Source: Trichaptum fuscoviolaceum
Taxonomy: Eukaryota; Basidiomycota; Agaricomycetes; Hymenochaetales; Trichaptaceae
NCBI GenBank assembly: GCA_910574455.1
Contig: CAJSYZ010000001.1
Coordinates: 3,951,424 to 4,015,423, forward strand
DNA length: 64,000 nucleotides
Direction: 5' to 3'
The stretch's first letter is position 1; every line of letters begins with the position of its first letter. Positions 49,575 through 61,495 of this stretch are shown piece by piece. Position numbers and translations under genes: made by a program. Under the pieces are notes generated by a model. The model did no database searches and had not been told where the DNA came from. It saw only the letters and a program-made list of their open reading frames with translations.

Positions 49575-51130
49575 TTATTTCCGAAAATAAGGAAGAGCGA
49601 AGGCCGTCAAGAGTACCAGTACTCCAACTGCGACAGCCACAGACCGGGTACAAACAGATGTCTTTTCACGGCCATCCAAGCTTTTGGCAGAAGGACGCCG
49701 ACGCGAGGATGTGTGGGATGGCGGGCTTGGCTCGGAAAAGACAAGCTGGACGTACCCTATAGATTTAAACCCTTGAATGCTAGAAGAAAGGTCAGCAGAA
49801 TCATTTGAAGGAAAAAACATGGATAGTATACGAACTAGTAGCCCTCTAGATTCCTCTTGATTTCATCTTGCATGCCGGTTGGAACGCCATCAAGGGATAA
49901 GGTCATTTTCGTCGAGTCAGTCGATTGATCAAGCGTTATAGTAAGAATCGCGGAATGTTCTTTGCGTAAAGTAATCTGAGCCTGGGATTCACTATTAAAC
50001 AAAATTAGAGCTAACCTGAAGGCCAGGCTGGAGTTGACAATGCCCAGTTTTGCACAATCTTCGTGAATGGTTCGAGGGTGACATATGTACCCTTTACGCC
50101 ACCTCCAAATAATGAAAATGGTTCTCCAGGCTTAGGATTTGACTGATCATAACATGAAAACAGATCAGATTCAAGGATGATCAGTTGACAAGGGAAACAA
50201 ACCTGAGCGGTAGCGCGCGTCCACATCGGAATCTTGCTTTCATCGGTCAAGAACTGATAAAGATCCTCCGCTGTGGCCATGAATGTTGATTCGACTGTCA
50301 CATTCGCCGTGTTCAACGACTTCTTCTCCTGCTTCACCACTTTCACACCTGAAGACGTCGGCGCAGCAGCGTTCTGTACGGTTGTAGACGAGGATGCGGA
50401 CACAGGTGGGGCCGGCGAGCCTGTCCGAGATGCCTCAGGCGTGATGCCAACCTGCAAGTCCTTCCCGTGCGTCTCAATTATCGCGGCTGGGAACTGAGCA
50501 AATTTCTCTTCGAGTAATTTCGGAAGTCGCGATTTGGCAAGAACATATAGCTTGTCTACGGCGGGTGAAGATGCAGTTGTGAGTGACCAATTATACTAGA
50601 TGATAGCTTCAGCATAGAAGATAATTTCAGAAATCTCAGAACATACCACATAATCAGACAAGCCATCGAGGGTAATTTCATGCGACACTTCTGGGATCTT
50701 AAGCTTTCCCTTGACTTCTGTCCCGTCAGATGCCTTGCCCTTCCACTTCAAATCGATCTTGCAATCATAGATCGTGATGAGCCTGAAAGAAAGCTTATGA
50801 GACCATCTGAGACGGCACCCTATACCGATTGCAAACTCACTTAGATTTCCGCTGCCCGAGCTCAATATCACCATCAACCTCCGCCACCTCAGAGATCTGT
50901 ACAACCTCTTCGCCTTCGCCTTGGACTTCAACGGTCGGCAGCTCACGCTCAAACCATTGCTTTCCCCAACCGGTTATGTTCTTATGAAGAATATTGAGGA
51001 CCGAGAATGTAGCGTATATCCTACATACTTGCCTTGTTCTTCCAGTGCCTGTACAGGAAGTGAGTCGGATGTTGCACACTCAAATACGCGGTACTTACCA
51101 GTTAGCAGTACTGGGCGGTAAGGTCGACAT
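49575..51130 (-). CDS. AHA1: AHA1 Hsp90 co-chaperone with C-terminal tail-anchor-like extension
   Basis: Activator of Hsp90 ATPase. N-domain: NWHWKNKNITGWGKQWFERE, DGDIELGQRKSKLITIYDCK and EVSHEITLDGLSDYV. AHSA1 C-domain: LNTANVTVESTFMATAEDLY, VKGTYVTLEPFTKIVQNWAL and DGVPTGMQDEIKRNLEGYY. The 5' end is finely split: exon 1 51130-51099 (32 nt), exon 2 51048-51033 (16 nt), then an intron 50981-51032 with a GC donor. The last exon (49779-49575) starts with the usual closing motif IQGFKSIGYVQLVF. It then adds ~53 residues: a Ser/Arg spacer and a hydrophobic segment VAVAVGVLVLLTAFALPYF ending Arg-Lys, a layout typical of tail-anchored membrane proteins. Divergent from CDC10. Confidence 0.9.
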
Positions 51131-51780
51131 AGGTGCTTTTCCAAAATGCAAATCGGAAGATGTGATTAGATGAGAAGTAAGGAGATGCAGTGGAATGAAC
51201 AACTGCTGAAAGCGTTGGTTTATATCCCCGGAATCCAGAACCTTCTATGACCTTTCGAGAACAGCTTTCAACGCGAACTTGTATACGGAGAACAAAGTCC
51301 TCAACACCCTAAATCTTGTCTTCTCCCACTACTAGTGTTATGGTATCTTTGTCGTCATCTCTGATAGATTTAACTTTTCGGCCCAGCACTCTTTCGATTT
51401 ACACATATCTAAGGCAATCCACAAATTTAGAGCGTCTCCCATGATCTAATGTGTTCTTATTGGAATCTGCATAGAATAAGATATCCAAGGCATCTCTTCA
51501 TATTAGCTCAAATCTTTCAATACCTAGTAGTAGAGGCGACGAAGGTGAGTAAAAGTAAGAAGGAAGACGCGGACTTGAAGTTCGCCACCAAAGTGCGCGC
51601 TGTGTTTGGCACTGGCAACGTCCAAAAAAGGCAAGACGCGTTTTCAGAGTTTCGCGAAACCCAAACTGAATTTGTTGAGGACGCATTCCCTTTGCTGCTC
51701 GCTTTCTCTTCGCAACAGCGTCCGTCGTCGTCGCCCACTTCTTTGTCTCCTACCTCCACGTCCTACGACACTCACTAGAC
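51131..51780. promoter_or_regulatory. Divergent intergenic region AHA1 / CDC10
   Basis: 650 bp between start codons. An open frame at 51449-51778 on + ends immediately before the CDC10 ATG and shows no family features; I treat it as 5' UTR/promoter. Confidence 0.35.
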
Positions 51781-53133
51781 ATGGCTTCCACTGATAATGG
51801 AGAAATTCGTGCAACTTCGTACGTCGGTTTCGACACCATCACGCAGCAGATTGAGCACAAGCTCTTGAAGCGTGGTTTCCAGTTTAACGTGATTGTCGTT
51901 GGTATGTATCTCGTTTTCTCTCTGTGATTGATATCCTGTCGTAACACTCGCTCACCAAACTACTTTATTTTGCTTAATTAACTACAGGACAAACTGGCCT
52001 TGGAAAGTCGACTCTCATCAACTCCATTTTCGCGTCGCACTTGATTGATTCGAAGGGACGTCTTGAGGCGGACGAGCCAATTCGGCAGACGACAGAAATT
52101 CAGGCAGTGTCTCATGGTATGTCTCCTCGGTAATGAAGAAGTAACTGTACCTGTTAATATTGAATCCACTCAATAGTTATAACGGAAAATGGCGTGCGCC
52201 TACGGTTGAACATCGTAGACACACCAGGGTATGGAGACATGGTCAACAACGAAAACTGGTACGTGTACTTACGCCACATCTCGAGATTCTTTGAATAATT
52301 GCTTTCTCGTACATCCACTTAGCTGGGACCCGATCGTCAAGTACATCAAGGACCAACACAGCGCGTATCTCCGGAAAGAGCTTACCGCGGTTCGCGATCG
52401 TTACATCCAGGATACGCGTATCCATTGCTGCCTTTTTTTCATCAACCCAACTGGTCATTCCCTCCGCCCTATTGACATCATTGTCATGAAGAAGCTCAGC
52501 GAGGTCGTCAATGTTGTCCCTGTAATTGCCAAGGCCGACAGCTTGACGATGGAAGAGCGGGACGTATTCAAGCAGAGGGTAAAGCCCTTGTCCTGCTCTT
52601 CACACTTACCCAATCACTCATTTAATCTGTATAGATTCGTGCTGAGCTTGTGTACAACAACATTGTTCTCTATCCCTTCGACACGGATGAGAATGACGAG
52701 GAGGAGCTCCGTCTCAACGAGAGGATCAGGGTTCGTAGTTCTTCCTATTAAGTTCCACTCAGATATCTAATACATTTTGCTTCCATCAGGACATGATCCC
52801 CTTTGCAGTCGTTGGTTCGGAACGTAACGTGATCATCGATGGGAAGACTGTCCGCGGTCGCAAGAACCGCTGGGGGGTCATCAACATTGAGGACGAGCGC
52901 CACTGCGAGTTTGTTTACCTCAGGAACTTCCTGACAAGGTCTGTCTATTTCTTTTTCTGCTCGGGGATTGCCTTGGCTGAGTTCTGGAAACGAACAGGAC
53001 ACACTTGCAGGACCTTATCGAGACGACTGCGCACATCCACTACGAAGCGTTCCGTTCGAAGCAGCTGCTCGCACTCAAGGAGAACGCCAAAGAGAATGCA
53101 AGTCGTCCTTCGGCCGCAACGCCAGCCGCCTGA
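51781..53133 (+). CDS. CDC10: Septin Cdc10
   Basis: Seven exons (51781-51901, 51988-52116, 52177-52258, 52323-52578, 52635-52730, 52790-52938, 52998-53133) give 322 residues, the same length as yeast Cdc10. It has YVGFDTITQQIEHKLLKRGF at the polybasic N-terminus, GQTGLGKSTLINSIFASHLI (P-loop), VDTPGYGD (G3), AKADSLT (G4), and the septin element IPFAVVGSERNVIIDGKTVR with WGVINIEDE. No C-terminal coiled coil follows HIHYEAFRSKQLLALKENA, which marks the Cdc10 class among fungal septins. It forms the centre of the septin rod at septa and hyphal branch sites. Convergent with the methyltransferase gene. Confidence 0.95.
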
Positions 53134-53759
53134 TTGGACCACAAAAAGGTTCAATTAATGACTTGCGAGCTCCTCCTTCGTTCTCTCCTTCTCTTCATTA
53201 CCTGCCACCGGATCTTTTCAATCTGGCTGGCAACTTGAAAATGGAACAACCTTCTCTTGATACCCCTGCAACTCCCTTCGCGCCGTGCAGCTGTCGTACT
53301 ACCTACTCCCGGATACATCATTCACTCTTTTTGCGCACGTGTACGGACCTCACTCCTCTTTCCCCATGCCTTCTCGTTCCTTGCTTTCTTCCTCTCCTTT
53401 ATATTGCTCCTGTTTCTTTACAGCTTTGTCGATTATGAGTGTCAACGACCAGTAATCTCCTTCCGTAAATATTGTTAACGGTCTGGCCCAGGTAAAATAT
53501 GTTTGCGTTGCTGCAGGCGATTTTATGCGAAAACATCGCGACAAGACAACAGAAAACTCCATTAAGTGTTGAACACAAACAAGAAAACTACAGCTACATT
53601 ATACTTGTTCAGATGAAAAATATATGACAAAATGATTAAAAGGTCCCTCGAGGAAATTGAGTGTCAGTGTCGAAAGTGAGCCATCCAAACCCTCGTTCAA
53701 AATGATCCTCCATGCTAATAATGCAATGAGGGCAACCAGCAGGGATTTTATACCTCAGG
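53134..53759. other. Convergent intergenic region, CDC10 / methyltransferase
   Basis: 626 bp with pyrimidine-rich sequence just after the CDC10 stop (ctccttcgttctctccttctc), consistent with a 3' UTR. No gene seen. Confidence 0.35.
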
Positions 53760-55776
53760 CTAAACGGTGAGCGCATATGGTGTTGCTTGCGCTCCGTAGT
53801 ACGCCTCAGCCGTTATCACTTCTTGAGGCCCACTCATGTCCATCGCCGCCGTCTGATTCGGACTAATGACACGCCGTCCCCAGGCATGATGCCACTTGAT
53901 GTTCAAATGCAACGTCAGTTCATCGAGCTCTGGAAAAGAATGGACGAATAATGGTTTAGCAATGAGCCAAGATGACACACACTAAATTTATACCTTTGTC
54001 AGTGCCCTCGGTTAAGCGATCGATCAGCGCAGGAGCGTATCCGGATGCTACAAACATAGGCTTGCACGACCTTACGAATTCCTAGACGACATCATACGTC
54101 AGCTTTCTCACAACTTGAGAGAAAGAGCACGGTGCATTCACGGACTTTCATATTCTGTCGCATCAAAGTCCCGATCATCTCCAGTCTCTGGCTCTCTTCC
54201 TGGGTGGAGCCTATCACAAAGCCCATCAGCTTTTCTCCCTCGCAGAGACGTCAGATGGACGCCGTAGCAGTACCTTTCTTCCACGGTCCCACCGGTACGA
54301 ACACCTCTTGATAATGGCCGTCAGTCAGTTCGGGTGTTGTATGGATTAAGCGATTCAATAAGGTCCCAGCATCGACACTGCTGCCGCGCTGTTTCATGAG
54401 ATTGTACGCCTCTAACCGCGTCGAACGACGCTACGTTAGCGCCACGTAGTGATTGTTGATGAAAGGGGGCTGACCAAAGAGTGCTCGAGCAAGCCAAGAC
54501 TGTCCCGGCTCGCCTTCTCCAAAAGCGATTTCTTGGGGCTGTCCATACTCATTGTGGACTTCGAGGTTCCCTTCAGTCATAAGCAGAATCCCACCTGCAA
54601 TGGATGTCATGAGGGCCGAACAGAACGAGTGCAGATCGTTTTGGGGCACATGCTCACCTGGTCGAACACATCGTGCAGCTTCCTGGACAAAATCTTCGAA
54701 GTCCTTGATCTTGAAACACATCGTAAGCAGCTAAAACCATTTTTATTGTGAGGATAATCTTACTCCATTGGCTGTTGAGCGAGAGTGCACAACATCGAAC
54801 GAGTTATAGTAATGTTCCAGTCCGAGGGTAAACTGTCGGAGTATGAGCAATTCCGAGTCGTTTACCGTGCTTCTGAGAAGTGGAAGCCACCTACATCATC
54901 AAACTCAAAACTAAATCAAAATCTCTTTTATCAGACTGCTTTTCTCGTACGCAAAACGGACACGCACCGGCAGTTGTGCGGTGGAGGCCTGTTCACATGG
55001 AATATTAGGATGACTGAATGCTTTGATCGCCCTAGGAGTCATACCTAATTGTGGTCGGAGCCAGATCAACACCCACAACCTAATTTTTGAGATAAAGGTT
55101 AGTGGACCGGGCCGTAGAATGTCTAATGGGATGCTGCGGACCTGTGCGTGCGGGAACTCTTGCGCCATTCCCATAGCCCTTTTGAAACAAGATGAATTAA
55201 TAAGGATCGGAAGGGGGCGCGGACAACGAGCTTCTACCAATTGCCTCCGCCGCATCCTGTAGCGTTTCACGTACAGTGAGCTTGTAGGCGAAGGGAAGGA
55301 GGACGTGACCGCAGAAGAACGAACCTAAGTCGAGAATTGCTCGCGGGCGATCTGGAAGGGGGGAAAGCGCCTCTTGGACCTCTCGCTCGGCGACATACAG
55401 TCGACCGAGTGCGAGCAGATTTACCAGATGTTGCTTGTCCCTGATCTCGGATAATGACTCGTAAATGAACCGAGACAGTAACGCTCGCCTCGAATGCTTA
55501 CAATCGGCTATGCTCATTTTCATCTAGAGAAGTGATCTTCAGCAAACTCACAATCCGCATCTCAAAAACACCCGATCACTCACCAGCAGGAAGAAGGTAC
55601 AGGTCGTTTGCTGCATTCAGCGTCCGCCCGGCCAGCTCGCGCAGCATAGCACGACCGTCGCGCTCCGACCTGTAGGAGTAAAGGGAAGGGGCGGGTGTGC
55701 CATCCATCGATGAATATAATGTGGACCCCGTCCGGGTTGTCGCGGTGTAGACGCTCCGTGCGTCATCGACATCCAT
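53760..55776 (-). CDS. SAM-dependent methyltransferase (TAM/LaeA-like domain protein)
   Basis: Many short exons. N-terminus: MDVDDARSVYTATTRTGSTL, Tyr/Ser-rich, then LRELAGRTLNAANDLYLLPA. Class I core: EALSPLPDRPRAILDLG (motif I, split by an intron), AMGMAQEFPHAQVRSIPLDI, then EDFVQEAARCVRPGGILLMT, EGNLEVHNEYGQPQEIAFGE and PGQSWLARALF. The C-terminal part ends NIKWHHAWGRRVISPNQTAA. This domain order is that of the large fungal family related to TAM and LaeA, whose substrates are mostly unknown. The ATG at 55776 is the first in frame. No neighbouring biosynthetic enzymes are present, so a role in a metabolite cluster is not supported. Confidence 0.78.
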
Positions 55777-56433
55777 TATAGCAGAACCTATGGTAAAGTA
55801 GATATATGTAGGATGGGAATAGCCTGTTCAAGTTTGTGCGGGGGACGGAGGCGCTCGTGCAGCTGGATACTGCGATGCTGCTGCCTTTATAATTTACACT
55901 TTCACGGAGGCCCGATCAGACTGTGTCTCTATGAAATTCAGACCTATCGGAGCATTTTGTTAGGCACTAACTCGGAATGGCGGCGATGGCTTACCTGCAC
56001 GGACGAGGGGTAACTTGAATGTGTGTTAAGGGCACGGGGGTATATATAGTGTTCTCGATACGAACATAATTCAGATTTTGTCAGGTCCATTGAGCACTGA
56101 CGGCTTTGGCAGCGTCGTCCACCGAGATATTGGAAACTTAACAAGGATCCAGGTCTGCCCTCGACCGGCGGCGGTGTTAGCAAGTCGAGGAGGCCCGTGT
56201 GACCCTGCCTTACACGTGCAGACAGTGCCTGTGAAATTCAAGATCTCAAGATCACCTCTCGCCTCTTGTCATTTCATGCCTCCAAGAGAAATAGGCAAAG
56301 CACTGCGGCCGTGTCGTCTATAGCTAAAATAATGTACAGATCCGTGCGATCATATTGTATACATAAGTACTCCAATACCAGATTAGCGCAATCATCCCAG
56401 AACCAAAACCAGCAGCCAGACGGAAACTCCCAG
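55777..56433. other. Intergenic region between methyltransferase start and large disordered protein
   Basis: 657 bp, both flanking genes on the minus strand; it contains the methyltransferase promoter. A tatatatagtg run lies at ~56041-56051, but in the wrong place for a simple TATA box. No ORF with coding signal. Confidence 0.35.
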
Positions 56434-59400
56434 TTACTCAGACGCATCCCCTCGCTGCGCGTGCACGCGTGATGCTCTTCCTTGTCGATGGCCCTTCGGA
56501 GGCGCATCGTCGTCAAAAAGGTCGAATGTCACACCCGGCCTCCGCCGGCGATGGCTCCCTCTCGTCATGTACACCATTTCCTCCTTGTTTCGCCATTCTT
56601 GAGCGGCTTCCACAGGATCTCGGATAGGCGGCGTCATCGGCCCAGGGGTTGGACTTCTCACTGTCGATGTCGGTGATCCGACGACTGTGTTATTCTACGG
56701 ACGTAATCGTTTACAGCAATCAGTATCGCCCAGCTGTCGGAAATGAAGGAGCATGGCACTCACCGCAGTCCCATCCAGAGCCTCCAACGACGCTGCAGAC
56801 ATCGTTCGGTATCTCTTCGACTTCGAGGACACCAGCCGAACAGCCAATGCATTGGGCGGGATTGCTATCGGCGGAGGGACATGTCTCGCGGATGCCTTTG
56901 TCAGCTTGGCTGGCTCCTTAACAGGCACAGCCTCGGCTTTTAGCGGATTTGCCGCCGCTGCCGGCGGTACCTTCGTGGATCGAAGCTTGTTTCCACCCTC
57001 AGGGCGCTGCGACGGACCGGGTGTGTGCGTTCGCCTTGAATCTTGTTCATGTTCATGTTCCTTAGATTCATCCAGCTCCCTCGGCTCCTTGGGCGATTTC
57101 GAAGTAGATCTAAACATGCCAAATATTCCGCCAGCCTTCTTCTTTTCCGGACGCTGGATGCTAACCGATACTTCCTGTTGTTCGACTTTCGCGGTATCAA
57201 GAGACGACGGAGTCATTAAGATTTCTTCATGGGACTCATGTGAAGATGTTGACGGAGTCAACGGAGGTGGGCTATCAAACTCTTGCAGACGAGATGAAGG
57301 CCGATTAGAAGCAAGTCCAGGAAGTGCCACGCGAGTGGCCGTAGAAGCTGCACTGTCCTGTTGTGATCTAACCGGAGTTGGCTGCGTGATGGATTGGGTT
57401 GCGGGCATTTGCATAATGGACGACCTGGGCGTTGCCGCGGAGGGCACATCTGCCTGGTGAGGAGTTTGCTGGCGATTGACTGACACCGAGCTGTCTGAAA
57501 CGTGTCGTGACGTAGGTTCTGGTGATTTTACCGAGGTAGGTTGCGGAGCAGTTGCCGTCAAATATGATGTAGCTTGATATGAGGAGGAAGGGGGACGTTG
57601 ATTTGAGGGATAATCATAAGGTCGTGGGGTCCTGGAACTTTCATAACCATCCGAAGCATAAGAAGGCACTTCGCCCGTGGGTTGCTGCGGAGTAGATACC
57701 TTCTGCGCCGAAGGTGGCTGTTGTTGTTGCGGAGGTTTTGTCTCAAGAGGACGTGAGCTCGTGTTATTATACATAGGCGCGGACGGATGCGACTGTTGCG
57801 AGGAAGCTGCGGCGGGATTGGGGGGTTGTGCGGCATTAGCAGATGCAGTATGTGACGAAGGATGAGAAGACAACGATGCATAATAGACCGACGCGGATGA
57901 AACGCCTTGTGTTTGAGGCTGAGTATGTGTATCAGCATGTGAATACGTTGATGGGTTGCTAGAATAATGTACGTTTTGCGAAGACGATGAAGGATGCATA
58001 GGGTATTGTTGCTGTTGTTGCTGCGAAGACATACTCGGAGACGAACGAACATCAGAGCGAGGCAAAACATTTTGAAGAGAAACATTGCTGGTGCTATACG
58101 GGTAAGACGACGAATGCTGAGGTTGAGAATGCGGCTGCGGCTGCGAATGCGCAGGTGTTACATGTTGCTGCTGATTGGACGGAATGAACGAAGATCTAGA
58201 AGCGGCTGAGCTGTTTTGAGCGGAAGAATACATAGTGGTGGCTTGTACAGCAGGATGCTGCATTGCGTAATGCCCTTGTGTAGATGGCGGCTGCGGACCT
58301 TGTTGATATGAATATCCCGGCATAGTAACTTGTGAGTTATTAGACGGAGTCCGAGAAACAGCCCCAGGCGGCGGAAACAATCCGCCTTGGGATGCGCCGG
58401 CAACCTGGGGTAAAGTACGCTGCGATGGACTGTTGTTTGAGTTATTTGAAGCGGCTCGAGAGACAGACGTGGGCAGTTGGGCCTGAGATGGCACCTGTGA
58501 TGTATTGTACGACTTAGGTGAAGTGCCCTGATTCTGTGTTGCATTCGTCGAGGCGGCATGTCCCTTTGGTGAATTGCCCTGGGATACCTGATGCGGCACA
58601 GATGGCGGCACGGAAGATGAAGTGTACCCGTTCTCGGCTTGATATACACTACTCAAAGAATGCATCGGCGTTGAAAATGGCGGGGCACCGAGTCCGTGGG
58701 GAGAAAGCATCGAGGGACCTCCTGACGGAGATAAGATCCTTTCACCTTGAGGGTATGTATTAGAGTTGTAAGTTCGTGGCTGATATTGGGCATCTGCGAT
58801 TGATGGATTTATCATCGAAGGTTGAGGTTGCGATGAATGATATCGTGATGATGAGCTTGAGACGTAAGTGGGAACATTCTGAGGCTGGCCAGACATTGCT
58901 GAAGGTACGCGGGGCACAGGCGTCGATGCACTCGCGGCCCGACCCGGGGGGATTGGATAGTCTTGAGAAGGAAGACGACCATGACCATCATAATCTTGAC
59001 CATTCGAGTGAGAAACCAGTAGCTCAGTTGTTGGACGCTCCAGCATCTTCTGCTCGTAGCGCGCCGGCGAGTTATCTGGTGGACCTTGCGCGGCATGGAT
59101 GCTGATAACTTTAGGCTGATTCAATTGCTGATGAGGCTCCGGCCAAGGCATCATAGCCACGGAAGTATGTGTACTTCCATTTAAAGCGGGAGGAGGTACA
59201 CCAGCTGGGTCAGTGTGCGCTCGATCTGGAGGTCTGGGAGCCACAGACTGATGCCCAAATGGTCCTAAGTCGGTCGCAGCACGCTGATATACAGATTGCT
59301 AATTGTAGAGATATCAGTCGAAGTTTATTCTTCGTCATGTCATCTGGACACAAACCTCATACTTCGGTGGCACCGCCGGTGGATGTCCCGACGACGTCTG

Positions 59401-61495
59401 ATTCATTTGACTCGTGCGTGGATAGACAACATGCTACAACCAGAAAAAAAAAGAAGTAAATTTGTGTGCAAATAGCTCAATGAAGGTATAGTGACGTACA
59501 TCATATCTCATTTGAGGGTTTTGTTCTGTTGGTGGAGGTATGTAGGCTGAATTATCTCTGCGTGGATCCGGCCTCTGGAACTCTGTCGATGTGGCATAAG
59601 GTTGCACTTGGGGTGCCATCTGTACAGACTGGGTTTGGGATCGACCATGCCTCTGAAGGTGCAATGAACGAGACTGTGAGCAAGCTATTTCCATGTCGGA
59701 AAACATATGATAGTGATCGTTCGTCAACTCAATCCTTCGCCATGAAGACATGAAAACCATCAGCCAAAGCCGAAGTCATATCGTTTTCTTCATATGTATG
59801 GAAAGTGGCGGAAGAGGGGATTTAAATAAGCACAGCAGCAACTCACACTCTCTTTTCGGGACGTCTTCTCGTTATCACTCCCCGACATTAGTCCACTCAT
59901 ATTCACTGGTAGTGAATATGCCTTCTCACGTTGAGATCGATGTCGAAATGATCTTTCTCGTTCTCGTTCACGCTCCCGAAGCTCCCGTCGTTCGAGTTCA
60001 AGTCTTTCAATCTCTCTTTCCCTCTCCACTGCTGCAAGACGTTCCGCCTCCTTCTGCCTATCTCTCTCAGACCGTCGCGCTCGTCTTTCTTCCCGATCTC
60101 GCTCGTTATCCTTGCGAACCTTTTCATCTGATCCTAGAAGTCCCGGAGGCAATGACGACAATGACGGCCTCGGCCCCGTTGCAGGAACATCAAGACTCAC
60201 ACGCTGGGTGCTAGAAACCGCAGGATTTGACACATATCCGCGATTGGACACTGTAGACTGGCTGCTTGAATTAGACGGTTGAATAGGAACGCCTGGATGA
60301 CGGAGTGAGGGCTGCGCAGTAGGTATTTGCTGCAGATCTTTCGTTGGTGGCGTCGTATTTTCGGACTGAACTACAGGCGCTTGGTTTGTGGTTGAAAGAG
60401 CCTGCGGCGGAGTAGCAACAGAATCAAATCGGGGCGTAGCAGTAACGGCCACGGATTCAAGAGGAAGAAGCAACAATCAGTATCGAATATACGTATTTAT
60501 ACAAAGGTTCCACGCACCTGCTTCTCCTCGCGTCGCGAAGGAGGTCGTTCTCTCTCTCTCTCGACCTTCGTAGACTTCACAGCCTTAGCAGCAGCCTGTT
60601 GCTCCGCCCTCTGTTTAGCCTCTAGCGCCGATGCTTCTGCACGTTGCTTCTCTTTTGCACGGCGCTCGTCCTTCTCTCTGCGCCGTTCCTCCTTGGCCAT
60701 TTCCTTTTCACTTTCCTTCCTCCTCCGCCTTTCTTCACGTTCTGCCTCACGTGTAGTTACTGGTCTGGATGCTTGCTGATCGTACATAGTCCTGCCAGTC
60801 ACAGGGGCGGAAGGCGGAGGGTTCACGGATGTGGATGATGCTAGATACGCCACGGGCTGCGCTTGAGCACTCTCACTGCGTTTATGCCTGCGCGAGCTCC
60901 TTTGGTTATCTTCTGTGCCGGACCCGGCAGGCGACGGCTGTTGCGCGGGAGTCGAAGTCGATCGGACTCTACTAAACATCTTCGCGAAGACCCCACCGCC
61001 ACGGCTTTCCGTGACTGGTACCTCGAGACGGTTTCTCGACGACGAGGCCTGTGGCGCTGTATTCGAGCGCTGTGGCATGCCAGGCAGTGGGCGTGAGCTG
61101 CTGTATGAACTCGAGTGCGGGGCAGGAGGTTGGCTAGAGGGAAAGTGAGCAAAGGGCGCATTCCCTCCTGATTGATGAACTTGAGGTTGAGTTTGAGTTC
61201 TATATTCGTTCGCGGAGGGCGGCCTGGGAGCTGGAGCGCTTCTGGAAGCAGGCATCTCCTGTGACACATTATATGCTCGCGAAGGAGCGCTCGGCCGTGT
61301 GTCGCGGTCGCGACTGCTCGTCGGCGCGAGCGCATAGTTGGTTTGCGGCTGCTGCTCACGATGAAGAGTGCGTTTTAAGAATGAGCGCTCTTCGTGTCTG
61401 GCGTACTGGGATTGATCCCACACCTTTGAGGAGCTTCTTGGCTTCAAGAGCGACGCGCCAGGGATGCTATAAGAGTGGCGGCCGGTGCTCGCCAT
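56434..61495 (-). CDS. Very long, intrinsically disordered Ser/Pro/Gln-rich protein
   Basis: No family recognised. The start ATG at 61495 opens MASTGRHSYSIPGASLLKPR. Short introns near 60517-60440, 59850-59760, 59507-59440 and 56755-56690 link exons in which almost everything is low complexity: Arg/Glu-rich helical stretches (RREEREERRRRKESEKEMAK-type near 60700 and REVREREIERLELERREL-type near 60010), a ~800-residue Ser/Gln/Pro region from 59240 down, and polyglutamine (SSQQQQQQYPMHPSSSSQNV). Two short ordered-looking motifs stand out: GGGVFAKMFSRVRSTS near 60990 and AGGIFGMFRSTSKSPKE near 57120. A conserved-looking end follows: SLEALDGTA, RRPGVTFDLFDDD. Spliced length is about 1,600 residues. 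A scaffold or cell-polarity role is conceivable but unsupported. Confidence 0.72.

Noticed and set aside
51449..51778. 109-codon open frame just upstream of CDC10
   Set aside because: Ends at a stop directly before the CDC10 ATG, lacks an acceptable start and shows no domain; more likely promoter/5' UTR.
53760..55776. LaeA-like regulator of a secondary-metabolite cluster
   Set aside because: No PKS, NRPS, terpene cyclase or tailoring enzymes lie within the window; the methyltransferase family is large and diverse.
56753..57460. 235-codon open frame antisense to the large disordered protein
   Set aside because: Low-complexity complement of a Ser/Pro-rich exon; composition explains the lack of stops.
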